The notes under the pieces are model-generated. The model did no database searches and was not told the origin of the DNA. It was given only the letters and a program-made list of their open reading frames with translations. A DNA stretch of 34,008 bases from an uncultured Eubacterium sp. (GTDB taxonomy: Bacteria > Bacillota > Clostridia > Lachnospirales > Lachnospiraceae). Below, in pieces: positions 1-7,227 of the stretch. Each line of letters begins with the position of its first letter. The stretch's first letter is position 1. The position numbers were made by a program, and so were the translations under genes. The stretch lies in NCBI GenBank assembly GCA_900548465.1, contig URKY01000025.1, forward strand, positions 1 to 34,008. Reading direction: 5' to 3'.

Positions 1-333
1 AGAGAAATCGCCACCTTTTCCGAAAAGCACTTCCTCAATATCCACTTTTGCATCTTGAATGTACACTTTTTTCGTTTCAAAGTACACTTTTTCTTCTACA
101 CAATTCACTTTTTTCTCTTCAAAGTCCACTTTATCTTCATTCACAAGTCCACTTATGTGAAGATTTCGATTATAAAGCTCATTGTCCTCGTTCAGGCGCA
201 GGTTTTTGAGAAACAATTCAAGATATTCTGTTGTTCCGTGAATACCTTTTTGCAGGTTCGTATAGTTTGCACAAACAAGTGTATTTCTGAAATACCACGC
301 ATTTTCCTCACTATCTTTGTTAAATTTACATAC
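1..333 (-). pseudogene. Fic-family protein, C-terminal remnant, 5' truncated and cut by window edge
   Basis: Reading the minus strand from 333 down to 1 gives an open frame of 111 codons that runs off the left edge. It contains AWYFRNTLVCANYTNLQKG, then HGTTEYLELFLKNLRLNEDN, then NELYNRNLHISG. I recognise this as the segment after the catalytic core in Fic (AMP-transferase) proteins of gut Firmicutes and Bacteroidetes. Five 7-residue repeats of the type KVDFEEK or KVYFETK follow, then VDIEEVLFGKGGDFS, which in relatives leads into a small DNA-binding-like domain. No start codon lies in the frame and a TAG closes it at 334-336. The catalytic HPFxxGNGR motif and all N-terminal sequence are absent, so this copy cannot be an active AMPylase. 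It is most likely a 5' deletion remnant. A translational restart at an unusual codon is possible but has no support. Confidence 0.68.
41..145. repeat. Five tandem 21-bp repeats inside the Fic remnant
   Basis: Units run 41-61, 62-82, 83-103, 104-124 and 125-145. Each begins TCCACTT, TACACTT or TTCACTT on the plus strand. On the minus strand each encodes a 7-residue unit beginning K-V, for example KVYFETK and KVYIQDA. The copies are diverged but stay in frame, as expected for a protein repeat rather than a noncoding satellite. Confidence 0.8.
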
Positions 334-420
334 CTAACATTTTAACAAAACATTTCAGTGGGGATTTTTCCCTATTTTCCCTCAAATTAATCTGTTTTTT
401 ATCTTTTTATGTTTTTCTGC

Positions 421-492
421 CCTAAATATTGCTGTTTTTGTACTGTTTTCGCTTTTCTATCCTAAATATTACTGCTTTTTGATATTTTCACT
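421..492. repeat. Imperfect 40-bp-period direct repeat at the 3' end of lgt
   Basis: CCTAAATATT occurs at 421-430 and again at 461-470. In each case a similar T-rich stretch follows (GCTGTTTTTGTACTG and ACTGCTTTTTGATAT). The second copy encodes the last residues and stop codon of lgt; the first lies just beyond the stop. It looks like a decayed tandem duplication of the gene end. The gap from 334 to 461 holds nothing else I can call, and I see no convincing terminator for lgt. Confidence 0.5.
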
Positions 493-1346
493 CTCTTTGT
501 TACCACTATTGCAAATGACACAACGGCAAGCAGTATGGAAAGTGCCTGAGATACCGGCCAGCCTGTAACCGGCATGATTAATTGGTCAGTTCTCATCCCT
601 TCAATTATGGCACGTCCAACTCCATAGCCGGTTAAATACCAAAGAAATACTTCCCCATCGAATTTTTTCTTTCTTCTAAATATAAGCATTAATATCAGCA
701 CACCTAAATTCCACAATGATTCATACAGGAATGTAGGCTGAACCTGTATATATCCAATCTGATCTAAAGTCATTCCCTTAAGTTTTTCCATACCTTCCTT
801 AACTGCATCGGGAACCTGGGAAATATTGTAATTGTCTCCGAAAAATATTCTCATTGCCCATGGATTGCCATCTCCTGCAACTCCACCAAAAGCTTCTCTG
901 TTGAAGAAATTCCCCCATCTGCCAATAATTTGACCTAATATAAGTCCAAGCACCGCTGTATCCAACACTTTTTTAAAAGACATTTTCTTTATTCTTGTAT
1001 ACACAAAGCATGTGATAATTGCCGCAATAACGCCACCGTAAATAGCCAGTCCGCCCTGTCTTATGTTAATTATCTCTCCCGGATGCTTACTATAATAATC
1101 CCAGCTGAAAACGACATAGTAAAGTCTGGCTCCGATTACGCTGAAAATAATTGCGTAAATTGCAAAATCGATGTATTTATTATAATCCTGACCTGTTCTC
1201 TTTGCTTCATAACATGCCAATGCTATGCCTGCCAGCATTCCTATAGCAATAATACATCCATAAAATGCCACGTCAATTCCAAAAACATTAAAGTTTTTTG
1301 GTAAATGTTCTATATTAATATGTAAATTAGGAAACTGTATCTCCAT
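462..1346 (-). CDS. lgt: Prolipoprotein diacylglyceryl transferase
   Basis: Transfers diacylglycerol from phosphatidylglycerol to the lipobox cysteine of prolipoproteins, the first step of lipoprotein maturation in the cytoplasmic membrane. The 294-residue protein is strongly hydrophobic with about seven membrane segments. It carries the family signature GRWGNFFNREAFGG at about residues 142-155, including the essential Arg and Asn. The region FYGCIIAIG near residue 28 and the C-terminal GRAIIEGMR also fit Lgt. The ATG at 1344-1346 is preceded by GAGGAAG at normal spacing. The gene stands alone, divergent from ychF. Length and motifs are normal for the family, so the call is secure. Confidence 0.96.
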   Translation of the reverse strand: MEIQFPNLHINIEHLPKNFNVFGIDVAFYGCIIAIGMLAGIALACYEAKRTGQDYNKYIDFAIYAIIFSVIGARLYYVVFSWDYYSKHPGEIINIRQGGLAIYGGVIAAIITCFVYTRIKKMSFKKVLDTAVLGLILGQIIGRWGNFFNREAFGGVAGDGNPWAMRIFFGDNYNISQVPDAVKEGMEKLKGMTLDQIGYIQVQPTFLYESLWNLGVLILMLIFRRKKKFDGEVFLWYLTGYGVGRAIIEGMRTDQLIMPVTGWPVSQALSILLAVVSFAIVVTKRVKISKSSNI

Positions 1347-1376
1347 CTTTCTTCCTCTTTCATTATAAATTTTTTA

Positions 1377-1401
1377 TATTCCAAAATTTAACTTTGGAAT
1401 A
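1377..1401 (-). promoter_or_regulatory. Inverted repeat in the lgt 5' leader
   Basis: A perfect 9-bp inverted repeat, TATTCCAAA at 1377-1385 and TTTGGAATA at 1393-1401, flanks a 7-nt spacer. It lies between the proposed lgt promoter and the lgt start. It could be an operator or an mRNA hairpin; there is no T-run to make it a terminator in either direction. Function unknown. Confidence 0.5.
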
Positions 1402-1415
1402 CCATTCATCTATAT

Positions 1416-1444
1416 AATTTATCAATAATCATAATTTTATTCAA
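1416..1444 (-). promoter_or_regulatory. Probable sigma-A promoter for lgt
   Basis: On the minus strand TTGAAT (1439-1444) and TAAATT (1416-1421) are separated by 17 bp. A TG one base upstream of the -10 gives an extended -10. It would leave a leader of about 60 nt containing the 1377-1401 inverted repeat. A TATAAT nearer the gene lies too close to the start codon to leave room for the ribosome binding site. Confidence 0.5.
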
Positions 1445-1451
1445 CCCATCA

Positions 1452-1480
1452 TTGCCCATAATTTTAAAATATGATAAACT
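1452..1480 (+). promoter_or_regulatory. Probable sigma-A promoter for ychF
   Basis: TTGCCC (1452-1457) and TAAACT (1475-1480) are 17 bp apart, with an extended -10 TG at 1472-1473. Both boxes match consensus at four of six positions. It sits about 35 bp before the ychF start and faces the lgt promoter, with only a few bases between the two -35 boxes. Confidence 0.45.
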
Positions 1481-1516
1481 AGCCTTTGGTATTACCAAAG
1501 AATGGAGGAATTTAGA

Positions 1517-2614
1517 ATGAAATTAGGTATTGTCGGTTTACCAAACGTAGGTAAAAGTACATTATTTAATTCTCTAACAAAAGCAGGTGCTGAATCTGCC
1601 AATTATCCTTTCTGTACAATCGACCCTAACGTAGGTGTTGTTACTGTACCGGACGAAAGGTTGGACAAACTTACTGCAATGTATAATTCAGCCAAAACTA
1701 TTCCTGCTGTTATAGAATTTGTTGATATTGCCGGTCTTGTAAAGGGTGCATCAAAAGGCGAAGGTCTTGGCAACCAGTTTCTGGCTAACATCAGAGAAGT
1801 TGACGCTATCGTTCACGTAGTAAGATGTTTTGAAGATACAAACGTAATTCATGTTGACGGAAGCGTTGATCCTTTAAGAGATATAGAAACCATTAACCTT
1901 GAGTTGATTTTTTCAGATGTAGAAATTTTGGAAAGACGTATTGCCAAAACTACACGTGGAGCAAGAAACGATAAGGCTCTTGCAAAGGAATTAGAGTTCC
2001 AGCAGAAAATGAAGGCTTTCCTTGAAGCCGGAAATCTTGCTATTAAATACGAATTAGAGGACGAAGATGAAGAAGCATGGATGGCTGAATATAATCTTTT
2101 AACTGCGAAACCTGTTATATTTGCAGCCAACGTTTCAGAAGATGATCTTGCAGATGACGGTAACTCAAACAAGCATGTTGCCAGCGTAAGAGAATTTGCT
2201 AAGGAAAACGGATGTGAAGTATTTGTAATCAGCGCTGAGATTGAACAGGAAATTGCTGAATTAGATGACGATGAAAAGCAGATGTTCTTAGAAGACCTTG
2301 GTATTAAAGAATCAGGTCTTGACAAGCTCATCAAGGCAAGCTATTCATTACTTGGCTTAATCAGTTATTTAACATCCGGTGAAGATGAAACCCGTGCATG
2401 GACTATCAGAAAAGGTACTAAAGCTCCACAGGCTGCAGGAAAAATCCATACAGATTTCGAACGTGGATTTATCTGTGCAGAAGTTGTTGCTTATGACGAC
2501 CTTATGAAATGCGGTTCTATGAAGGAAGCTAAGGAAGCCGGTCTTGTAGGACTTCAGGGTAAAGATTACGTAGTACAAGACGGAGATGTTATTACATTTA
2601 GATTTAATGTATAA
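1517..2614 (+). CDS. ychF: Redox-regulated Obg-family ATPase YchF
   Basis: YchF is a universally conserved P-loop NTPase that binds the ribosome and prefers ATP to GTP. I place the start at ATG 1517, giving 365 residues, because GGAGGA lies 8 nt upstream and the protein then begins MKLGIVGLPNVGKSTLFN, the standard YchF N-terminus. An ATG at 1502 has no ribosome binding site and overlaps it. Visible features are the G1 P-loop GLPNVGKS at about 6-13, the G3 motif DIAGLVKGASKGEGLG, and NVSE where GTPases have NKxD, the family's hallmark for ATP preference. A C-terminal TGS domain follows (SYLTSGEDETRAWTIRKG onward). It is the only protein gene on the plus strand here and ends at a strong hairpin terminator. 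Confidence 0.97.
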   Translation: MKLGIVGLPNVGKSTLFNSLTKAGAESANYPFCTIDPNVGVVTVPDERLDKLTAMYNSAKTIPAVIEFVDIAGLVKGASKGEGLGNQFLANIREVDAIVHVVRCFEDTNVIHVDGSVDPLRDIETINLELIFSDVEILERRIAKTTRGARNDKALAKELEFQQKMKAFLEAGNLAIKYELEDEDEEAWMAEYNLLTAKPVIFAANVSEDDLADDGNSNKHVASVREFAKENGCEVFVISAEIEQEIAELDDDEKQMFLEDLGIKESGLDKLIKASYSLLGLISYLTSGEDETRAWTIRKGTKAPQAAGKIHTDFERGFICAEVVAYDDLMKCGSMKEAKEAGLVGLQGKDYVVQDGDVITFRFNV

Positions 2615-2631
2615 ATATTAATATATTAAAA

Positions 2632-2677
2632 ACGGAGCGCCACACTAACTGATGTTAGAGCGACGCTCCGTTTTTTG
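2632..2677. terminator. Bidirectional intrinsic terminator between ychF and rpe
   Basis: ACGGAGCG (2632-2639) pairs with CGCTCCGT (2664-2671). Inside it CTAAC and GTTAG can form a second short stem. T6 follows on the plus strand, and the A-run before it gives a T-run on the minus strand. It lies between the convergent ends of ychF and the long rpe operon and can stop both. Confidence 0.9.
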
Positions 2678-2852
2678 ATATATCATATTAATATTTATTC
2701 GCTTTCCGGTGTGTATTCCTGCTTTCTCAATAAAGCCAATTACACCACCCCTTCAGTAAATTCATCTTTTTGTGTAAATATTAATCATTTCCCAGACTAG
2801 GCAAGATGAATTACACCAAAAGCAGAACAGTTAATGCCTACTAATGATGTTT
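2678..2852. other. Noncoding gap downstream of rpe with inverted repeat
   Basis: No credible gene is present. A 10-bp inverted repeat, AATTCATCTT at 2759-2768 and AAGATGAATT at 2803-2812, flanks a 34-nt spacer. On the minus strand a short frame ending RKQEYTPESE before a stop near 2700 has an AAGGGG sequence before it, but it is too short to call and its frame is interrupted by a TAA. This may be debris of a lost gene. Confidence 0.35.
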
Positions 2853-3518
2853 CTACAGAACTTCTATTTTTTCAAACTGCTCTTTGAAGCTTTTAACATT
2901 TTCTTCAACATTTCCCTTATAAACGGCAGAGCCTGCAACAATTACATTTGCCCCTGCTGTGATAGGGATTGCCACATTATCAACTGAAATGCCTCCATCT
3001 ACCTGAATAAGAGTGTTAAAATTATATTCCTCTACGATGGCACTGACAATTTCTATTTTTTCAGTACATTCGTCAATATATGACTGACCGCCAAATCCCG
3101 GGTGAACTGTCATTATTAATATCATTTCCACCTTGTCAATATATGGTACTATGTCCTCCACAGGCGTCTCAGGATTACATGCAAGTCCTGCTTTCATTCC
3201 AGCTGAATGTATTGCATCTATTGTTGCCTGCACATCTTCGCATGCCTCCACATGAACTGTAAGCAGATCTGCTCCTGCATTTTTAAAATCAAGCACATAT
3301 CTGATTGGCTCTTCAATCATAAGATGTGTGTCAAATAACTTGTCAGTACTTTTTCTTATTGCCTTTACAACCGGCATTCCGAAAGAAATGTTTGGTACGA
3401 ACTTTCCATCCATAACGTCAATGTGAATCCAGTCGCATCCTGCCTTGTCAATTCTTTCAACATCAGCTCCCAGATTTGCGAAATCTGCCGATAATATTGA
3501 AGGTGATAATTTAATCAT
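2853..3518 (-). CDS. rpe: Ribulose-phosphate 3-epimerase
   Basis: Interconverts ribulose 5-phosphate and xylulose 5-phosphate in the pentose phosphate pathway. The 221-residue TIM-barrel protein has the expected signatures: SPSILSADFANL at the N-terminus, HIDVMDGKFVPNISFG with metal-binding His32 and Asp34, THLMIEEP, VHPGFGGQSY and the phosphate-binding VDGGIS. The start ATG at 3516-3518 overlaps the end of rsgA by 8 bp and has AAGGAGA just upstream, so the two are translationally linked. It is the last gene of the priA-to-rpe cluster, as in Bacillus, but the thiN gene that follows rpe there is missing; transcription instead meets the shared terminator with ychF. Confidence 0.97.
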   Translation of the reverse strand: MIKLSPSILSADFANLGADVERIDKAGCDWIHIDVMDGKFVPNISFGMPVVKAIRKSTDKLFDTHLMIEEPIRYVLDFKNAGADLLTVHVEACEDVQATIDAIHSAGMKAGLACNPETPVEDIVPYIDKVEMILIMTVHPGFGGQSYIDECTEKIEIVSAIVEEYNFNTLIQVDGGISVDNVAIPITAGANVIVAGSAVYKGNVEENVKSFKEQFEKIEVL

Positions 3519-4410
3519 ATCTTGTCTCCTTTTCCTTTAACTCATTATACATCAATTTATAATTTTCATATCTGCTGTCAGAAATATTATTCTGTTCCAA
3601 TGCTTCTTTCACTGCGCAGTCAGGTTCATTCACATGAGCGCATCCTACGAATCTGCATGAATTCTTGTGATGAGCAAACTCCGGAAAGCAGTCCTCCAGT
3701 TTTTCCTTAGTCATTCCCGGAACAAACAAAGAACTAAATCCGGGAGTATCAAACACATATGAATTTTCATCAATTCTAAATATTTGTGAATGTCTCGTTG
3801 TATGCTTTCCCCTGCCTATCTTTTCACTTACACTTCCCGTTTCCATGGTGTAATCTTTTGTAAGTGCATTTAGCATTGAAGACTTTCCAACTCCTGACGG
3901 TCCGGCAAAAACGGTAGTTTTATTTTTTAGTATTTTTCTCACTTCATCTATTCCATGCTCATTTGTCGCACTTGCTAAAATAACTTTATAACCCGCTTTT
4001 GTATAAATTTCAGTAAGGTGATTTACAAACTCATCATCGGCAATATCTAACTTATTAAAACAGATTATTGTATCAATATTTTGAAATTCCATCATTACAA
4101 GGAACTTGTCAAGCAGGTTCAGATTCGGGTTAGGTTTCTTTAATGCAAACACCAACATTGCCTGATCAATATTTGAAACTGCCGGTCTTATAAGTTCATT
4201 TTTTCTTTCTTCAATTGTAATTATATTTCCTTTTTTATTTTCCGGGTCAATAACATCAATAATAACATTATCTCCAACTAAAGGTTTAATTCCCTTATTT
4301 CTAAACAGACCTTTAGCTTTACACTCAAAGATTCCATTTTCAGGAACATCTATATAATAAAACCCTGCTATTCCCTTTATGATTTTTCCTTTTAATTTAT
4401 TATCTTCCAT
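3511..4410 (-). CDS. rsgA: Small ribosomal subunit biogenesis GTPase RsgA
   Basis: RsgA is a circularly permuted GTPase that checks late 30S subunit maturation. The 299-residue protein has an N-terminal OB-fold, then NKLD (G4, about 119-122) ahead of the P-loop GPSGVGKS (about 170-177) and DTPGFSS (G3). That permuted order is diagnostic. The C-terminal zinc site is visible as CRFVGCAHVNEPDC. It follows prkC after about 50 bp that contain a stable hairpin, and overlaps rpe. The Stp-PrkC-RsgA neighbourhood is conserved in Firmicutes, and RsgA (CpgA) is a known PrkC substrate in Bacillus, so the grouping may be functional. Confidence 0.97.
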   Translation of the reverse strand: MEDNKLKGKIIKGIAGFYYIDVPENGIFECKAKGLFRNKGIKPLVGDNVIIDVIDPENKKGNIITIEERKNELIRPAVSNIDQAMLVFALKKPNPNLNLLDKFLVMMEFQNIDTIICFNKLDIADDEFVNHLTEIYTKAGYKVILASATNEHGIDEVRKILKNKTTVFAGPSGVGKSSMLNALTKDYTMETGSVSEKIGRGKHTTRHSQIFRIDENSYVFDTPGFSSLFVPGMTKEKLEDCFPEFAHHKNSCRFVGCAHVNEPDCAVKEALEQNNISDSRYENYKLMYNELKEKETRYD

Positions 4411-4427
4411 TAACTACCTTTTTTACC

Positions 4428-4460
4428 GCAAAAGCCCACCCTTTCGGGTGGTCTTTTTGC
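4428..4460 (-). promoter_or_regulatory. Hairpin between prkC and rsgA, possible attenuator
   Basis: The minus-strand RNA folds into CCACCC-GAAA-GGGTGG, a GNRA tetraloop stem, extended by GCAAAA pairing with TTTTGC around one bulge and one mismatch. It lies wholly in the prkC-rsgA gap. Only four U follow the stem before a GC, so it resembles a weak terminator or a stabilising 3' end rather than a full stop. It could lower rsgA and rpe expression relative to the genes upstream. Confidence 0.6.
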
Positions 4461-4462
4461 CT

Positions 4463-6466
4463 TTATTTTAACTTAACTGTATCCTTCTTAACGCTCTTTC
4501 CATTAACAAAAAGTTCAACCTGTGCTTTACCTTTCTTGTTACTTACAAGATTGATTTCATAATCTCCCGGCCAGTTGCTTACGTCCGAATACATAGAATC
4601 AATTTTTTGCATGTTTCCATCTAAAGTTACCTGAACAACACCCTCTGTTATTGGAGTTCCGTCTGCATCATGTAAATCTTCCAATGCGAAGGTATATGTT
4701 GCCTTATACTTTTCTTCACTTTCAGAGCCTTTACTTACGACAAGACCAATGGATAATCCCTGAGGAGCCTTTCCTCCTGCTTTAACTGTCTGTCTGATAA
4801 CAGCACCTTTTTCCACTTTATCGTTGTATTCTTCCCTGACTTCACCTACGCTAAATCCTGAGGAAGCAATTTTTGCCTGAGCCTTTGACTGTTTTAATCC
4901 AACCAATGAAGGAATTGTATAGACTTTTTCTTCACTCTTTTCCCTTCCACGGCTGACAACCAATTTAATCACATCACTTCTAAACACAGATGCCTTTTCT
5001 CCCGGCGAACAGGAAATAACCATTCCAATGGTTCTGTCACTATACTCATATGAGATTTCCGTTTTTAGTCCCAGTGCATCTAACTTTTTAACTCCATCAT
5101 CAGCTTTAGAGCCTATTATTCCACTAGGAATCTGTATTTTTTCAGCCCCTTTACTTATAGTCAGCTTGATTGTTGAGTTTTTGTCCACGATGGTACCCGG
5201 AGTAACTGACTGTGAAACTACCGTATCACGCGGATAAGCATCACTATATACATAGTTAGAATCATATTCAAAACCGATATTCTGCTCATTAAGCATTTTT
5301 TCAGCCTCATCCGCACTTCTTCCCATAACATTTGGAACTTTTGCTTTTTTAGGATCAATTGTTTCCTGCTGTGCAGCCTCACCACGAGGTAATTTAACAC
5401 TTGTATCACTTAATACCCATGTCAGTATTACGGCAACTATCACCAATGCAACAATACCGGCTACAACTCCACCTACTGTTATAATTTTTTCCATTTTAGG
5501 ATTCATTGAATCCTCATCAATGTCATTTTCAATGTCAGGATCAACAATTTCCCCTGACTCTTTTTTTATTTTTTTAATTTCTTCATCAGTTATCATAACC
5601 GGTACAGTTCCCGATTTTACTTCTTCAAGCTGTACAAAATCAACATTTGGTTCTGCTAAAGCCCTTTTCAGATCAGCTATTAAAAGAGAAATCTTCGGAT
5701 AACGTCTATCTACTTTATTTCTTGTACATTTAAGTATTATCTTTTCAAGACTTACGGGAACATCTGATACGTATTCCCTTACACTTGGCACATTTCCCTG
5801 AATGTGTTTCAACGCTATTGATACTGTTGATTCACCGTCAAAAGGAACTGTTCCCGTTATCATTTCAAACATTGTAATTCCAAGAGAATAAATATCACTC
5901 TTTTCGTCAACATACTTTCCGCCTGCCTGTTCCGGTGAAATATAATGAACTGATCCCATTGCCGTTCCGCTCATTGTATTAGATGAAGCGGCTCTTGCAA
6001 TACCGAAATCCGTTACTTTTACTTTTCCCTCTCTTGATATCATAATGTTCTGAGGCTTTATATCCCTATGAACAATCTGATTATTATGGGCACACTCAAT
6101 ACCATTTGCTATCTGAATTGCAATACTGATTGTCTCTCTTGCAGAAAGTTTCTTTTTCTTTTCAATATAACTTTTAAGTGTTATTCCCTCAATCAGTTCC
6201 ATAACTATGTAGTAAAGTCCCTCGTCTTCCCCTACATCATAAACATTTACAATGTTTGGATGAATAAGACTTGCGGCAGACTGAGCCTCTACCCTGAATT
6301 TTGAAACAAAATTTTTATCTTTACTAAATTCTATTTTTAATACTTTTATGGCTACATTTCTGTTAAGCTTGTGATCCTTAGCCTTATATACGTCTGACAT
6401 TCCGCCGGCACCTACACGGCTGATTATTTCATATCGATTATTAATAAAATTTCCTTTTTCCAACAT
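4463..6466 (-). CDS. prkC: Membrane Ser/Thr protein kinase with PASTA domains
   Basis: This is a eukaryotic-like kinase that senses peptidoglycan or lipid II fragments and phosphorylates division, wall and translation proteins. The 667-residue protein has a cytoplasmic kinase domain at about 10-270. It shows the Gly-rich loop GAGGMSDV, Lys41 in VAIKVLK, catalytic HRDIKPQN (133-140), DFG (153-155) and an activation loop rich in Ser/Thr ending in SPEQ. One membrane helix spans about 328-351. Three extracellular PASTA repeats follow at about 376-441, 443-508 and 517-583, then a beta-rich tail of about 75 residues. The gene starts 4 bp after stp ends. Length is close to Bacillus PrkC, which has the same three-PASTA layout. 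Confidence 0.96.
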   Translation of the reverse strand: MLEKGNFINNRYEIISRVGAGGMSDVYKAKDHKLNRNVAIKVLKIEFSKDKNFVSKFRVEAQSAASLIHPNIVNVYDVGEDEGLYYIVMELIEGITLKSYIEKKKKLSARETISIAIQIANGIECAHNNQIVHRDIKPQNIMISREGKVKVTDFGIARAASSNTMSGTAMGSVHYISPEQAGGKYVDEKSDIYSLGITMFEMITGTVPFDGESTVSIALKHIQGNVPSVREYVSDVPVSLEKIILKCTRNKVDRRYPKISLLIADLKRALAEPNVDFVQLEEVKSGTVPVMITDEEIKKIKKESGEIVDPDIENDIDEDSMNPKMEKIITVGGVVAGIVALVIVAVILTWVLSDTSVKLPRGEAAQQETIDPKKAKVPNVMGRSADEAEKMLNEQNIGFEYDSNYVYSDAYPRDTVVSQSVTPGTIVDKNSTIKLTISKGAEKIQIPSGIIGSKADDGVKKLDALGLKTEISYEYSDRTIGMVISCSPGEKASVFRSDVIKLVVSRGREKSEEKVYTIPSLVGLKQSKAQAKIASSGFSVGEVREEYNDKVEKGAVIRQTVKAGGKAPQGLSIGLVVSKGSESEEKYKATYTFALEDLHDADGTPITEGVVQVTLDGNMQKIDSMYSDVSNWPGDYEINLVSNKKGKAQVELFVNGKSVKKDTVKLK

Positions 6467-6470
6467 TGTC

Positions 6471-7226
6471 TTACTCCTCGCTCACTTCAGGTTCTATCAA
6501 AATTGCTGATATATTATCTTTTCCGCCGTTTTCATTTGCCTGACTAATTAAATTGCGAACAGCCTCTTCTATGCTGTCATTATTAACTATAATCTTCTTC
6601 ATTTCATAATCTTCAACCATGTTGGTGAGACCATCTGAACAAAGTAGCAATTTATCCCCCCTGCTTATTTCTATTTCAAAAATATCAGGTGTTGAAGTCT
6701 TGTCCTCTGCAACACCAATAGCCTTTGTAATAACATTTTTCTTATAATGATTTCTTGCTTCTTCTTTTTCAATCATTCCCATTCTTACCATATCCTCTAC
6801 CAGAGAATGATCTCTTGTAATCTGTCTTATGTCTCTTCCTACAAGATACAGTCTACTGTCACCCACATTGGCAATGTATACATGATTTCCTACTATTGTA
6901 CATGCAACAAATGTAGTTCCCATTCCGTTGTAGTCTCTGTTCGACATAGCCATATCGTATATGTCTTTATTAATAGAAATGATGCCTGAGTCTAAAATGT
7001 TGGCGGGATCTGACATGTGAGTTCCCAGCACATACTTTACAAACAGTTCTATTGCCTGTCTTGATGCCACGTCACCTGCCTTATGACCTCCCATTCCATC
7101 TGCAACAATGAAAAGATTAGGTAATTTTCCTATAGATTCTGTTGATAAAAAAATACTGTCCTGATTAATGGTTCTCATAAGTCCCACATCTGTTTTACCA
7201 AAGGCATTTATTTTTTGTGTCGACAT
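6471..7226 (-). CDS. stp: PP2C-type Ser/Thr protein phosphatase
   Basis: Stp (PrpC) is a manganese-dependent phosphatase that reverses phosphorylation by the neighbouring PASTA kinase. The 251-residue protein has PP2C motifs: TDVGLMRTINQDS at the start, the metal-binding VADGMGGHKAGDVAS (Asp43 region), GDSRLYLV and LLCSDGLTNMV, and ends with the metal Asp in GGKDNIS. It begins one base after the rlmN stop and ends 4 bp before prkC, the normal kinase/phosphatase pairing. Length is typical and the call is secure. Confidence 0.96.
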   Translation of the reverse strand: MSTQKINAFGKTDVGLMRTINQDSIFLSTESIGKLPNLFIVADGMGGHKAGDVASRQAIELFVKYVLGTHMSDPANILDSGIISINKDIYDMAMSNRDYNGMGTTFVACTIVGNHVYIANVGDSRLYLVGRDIRQITRDHSLVEDMVRMGMIEKEEARNHYKKNVITKAIGVAEDKTSTPDIFEIEISRGDKLLLCSDGLTNMVEDYEMKKIIVNNDSIEEAVRNLISQANENGGKDNISAILIEPEVSEE

Positions 7227-7227
7227 T

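Noticed and set aside
41..145. Regular 21-bp repeats considered as a CRISPR array
   Set aside because: Repeats are contiguous with no spacers, diverged, and encode in-frame heptapeptides of a Fic-like protein.
55..345. Plus-strand 96-codon open frame at the left edge
   Set aside because: It is rich in Phe/Lys/Ile and runs opposite the Fic remnant, whose minus-strand frame has recognisable family motifs. No ribosome binding site is seen.
1364..1369. TATAAT close to the lgt start as its promoter
   Set aside because: Transcription would begin within the ribosome binding site, and no -35 box is at the right distance.
1849..2334. 161-codon open frame antisense to ychF
   Set aside because: Serine/leucine-rich shadow of the ychF coding frame, with no family features.
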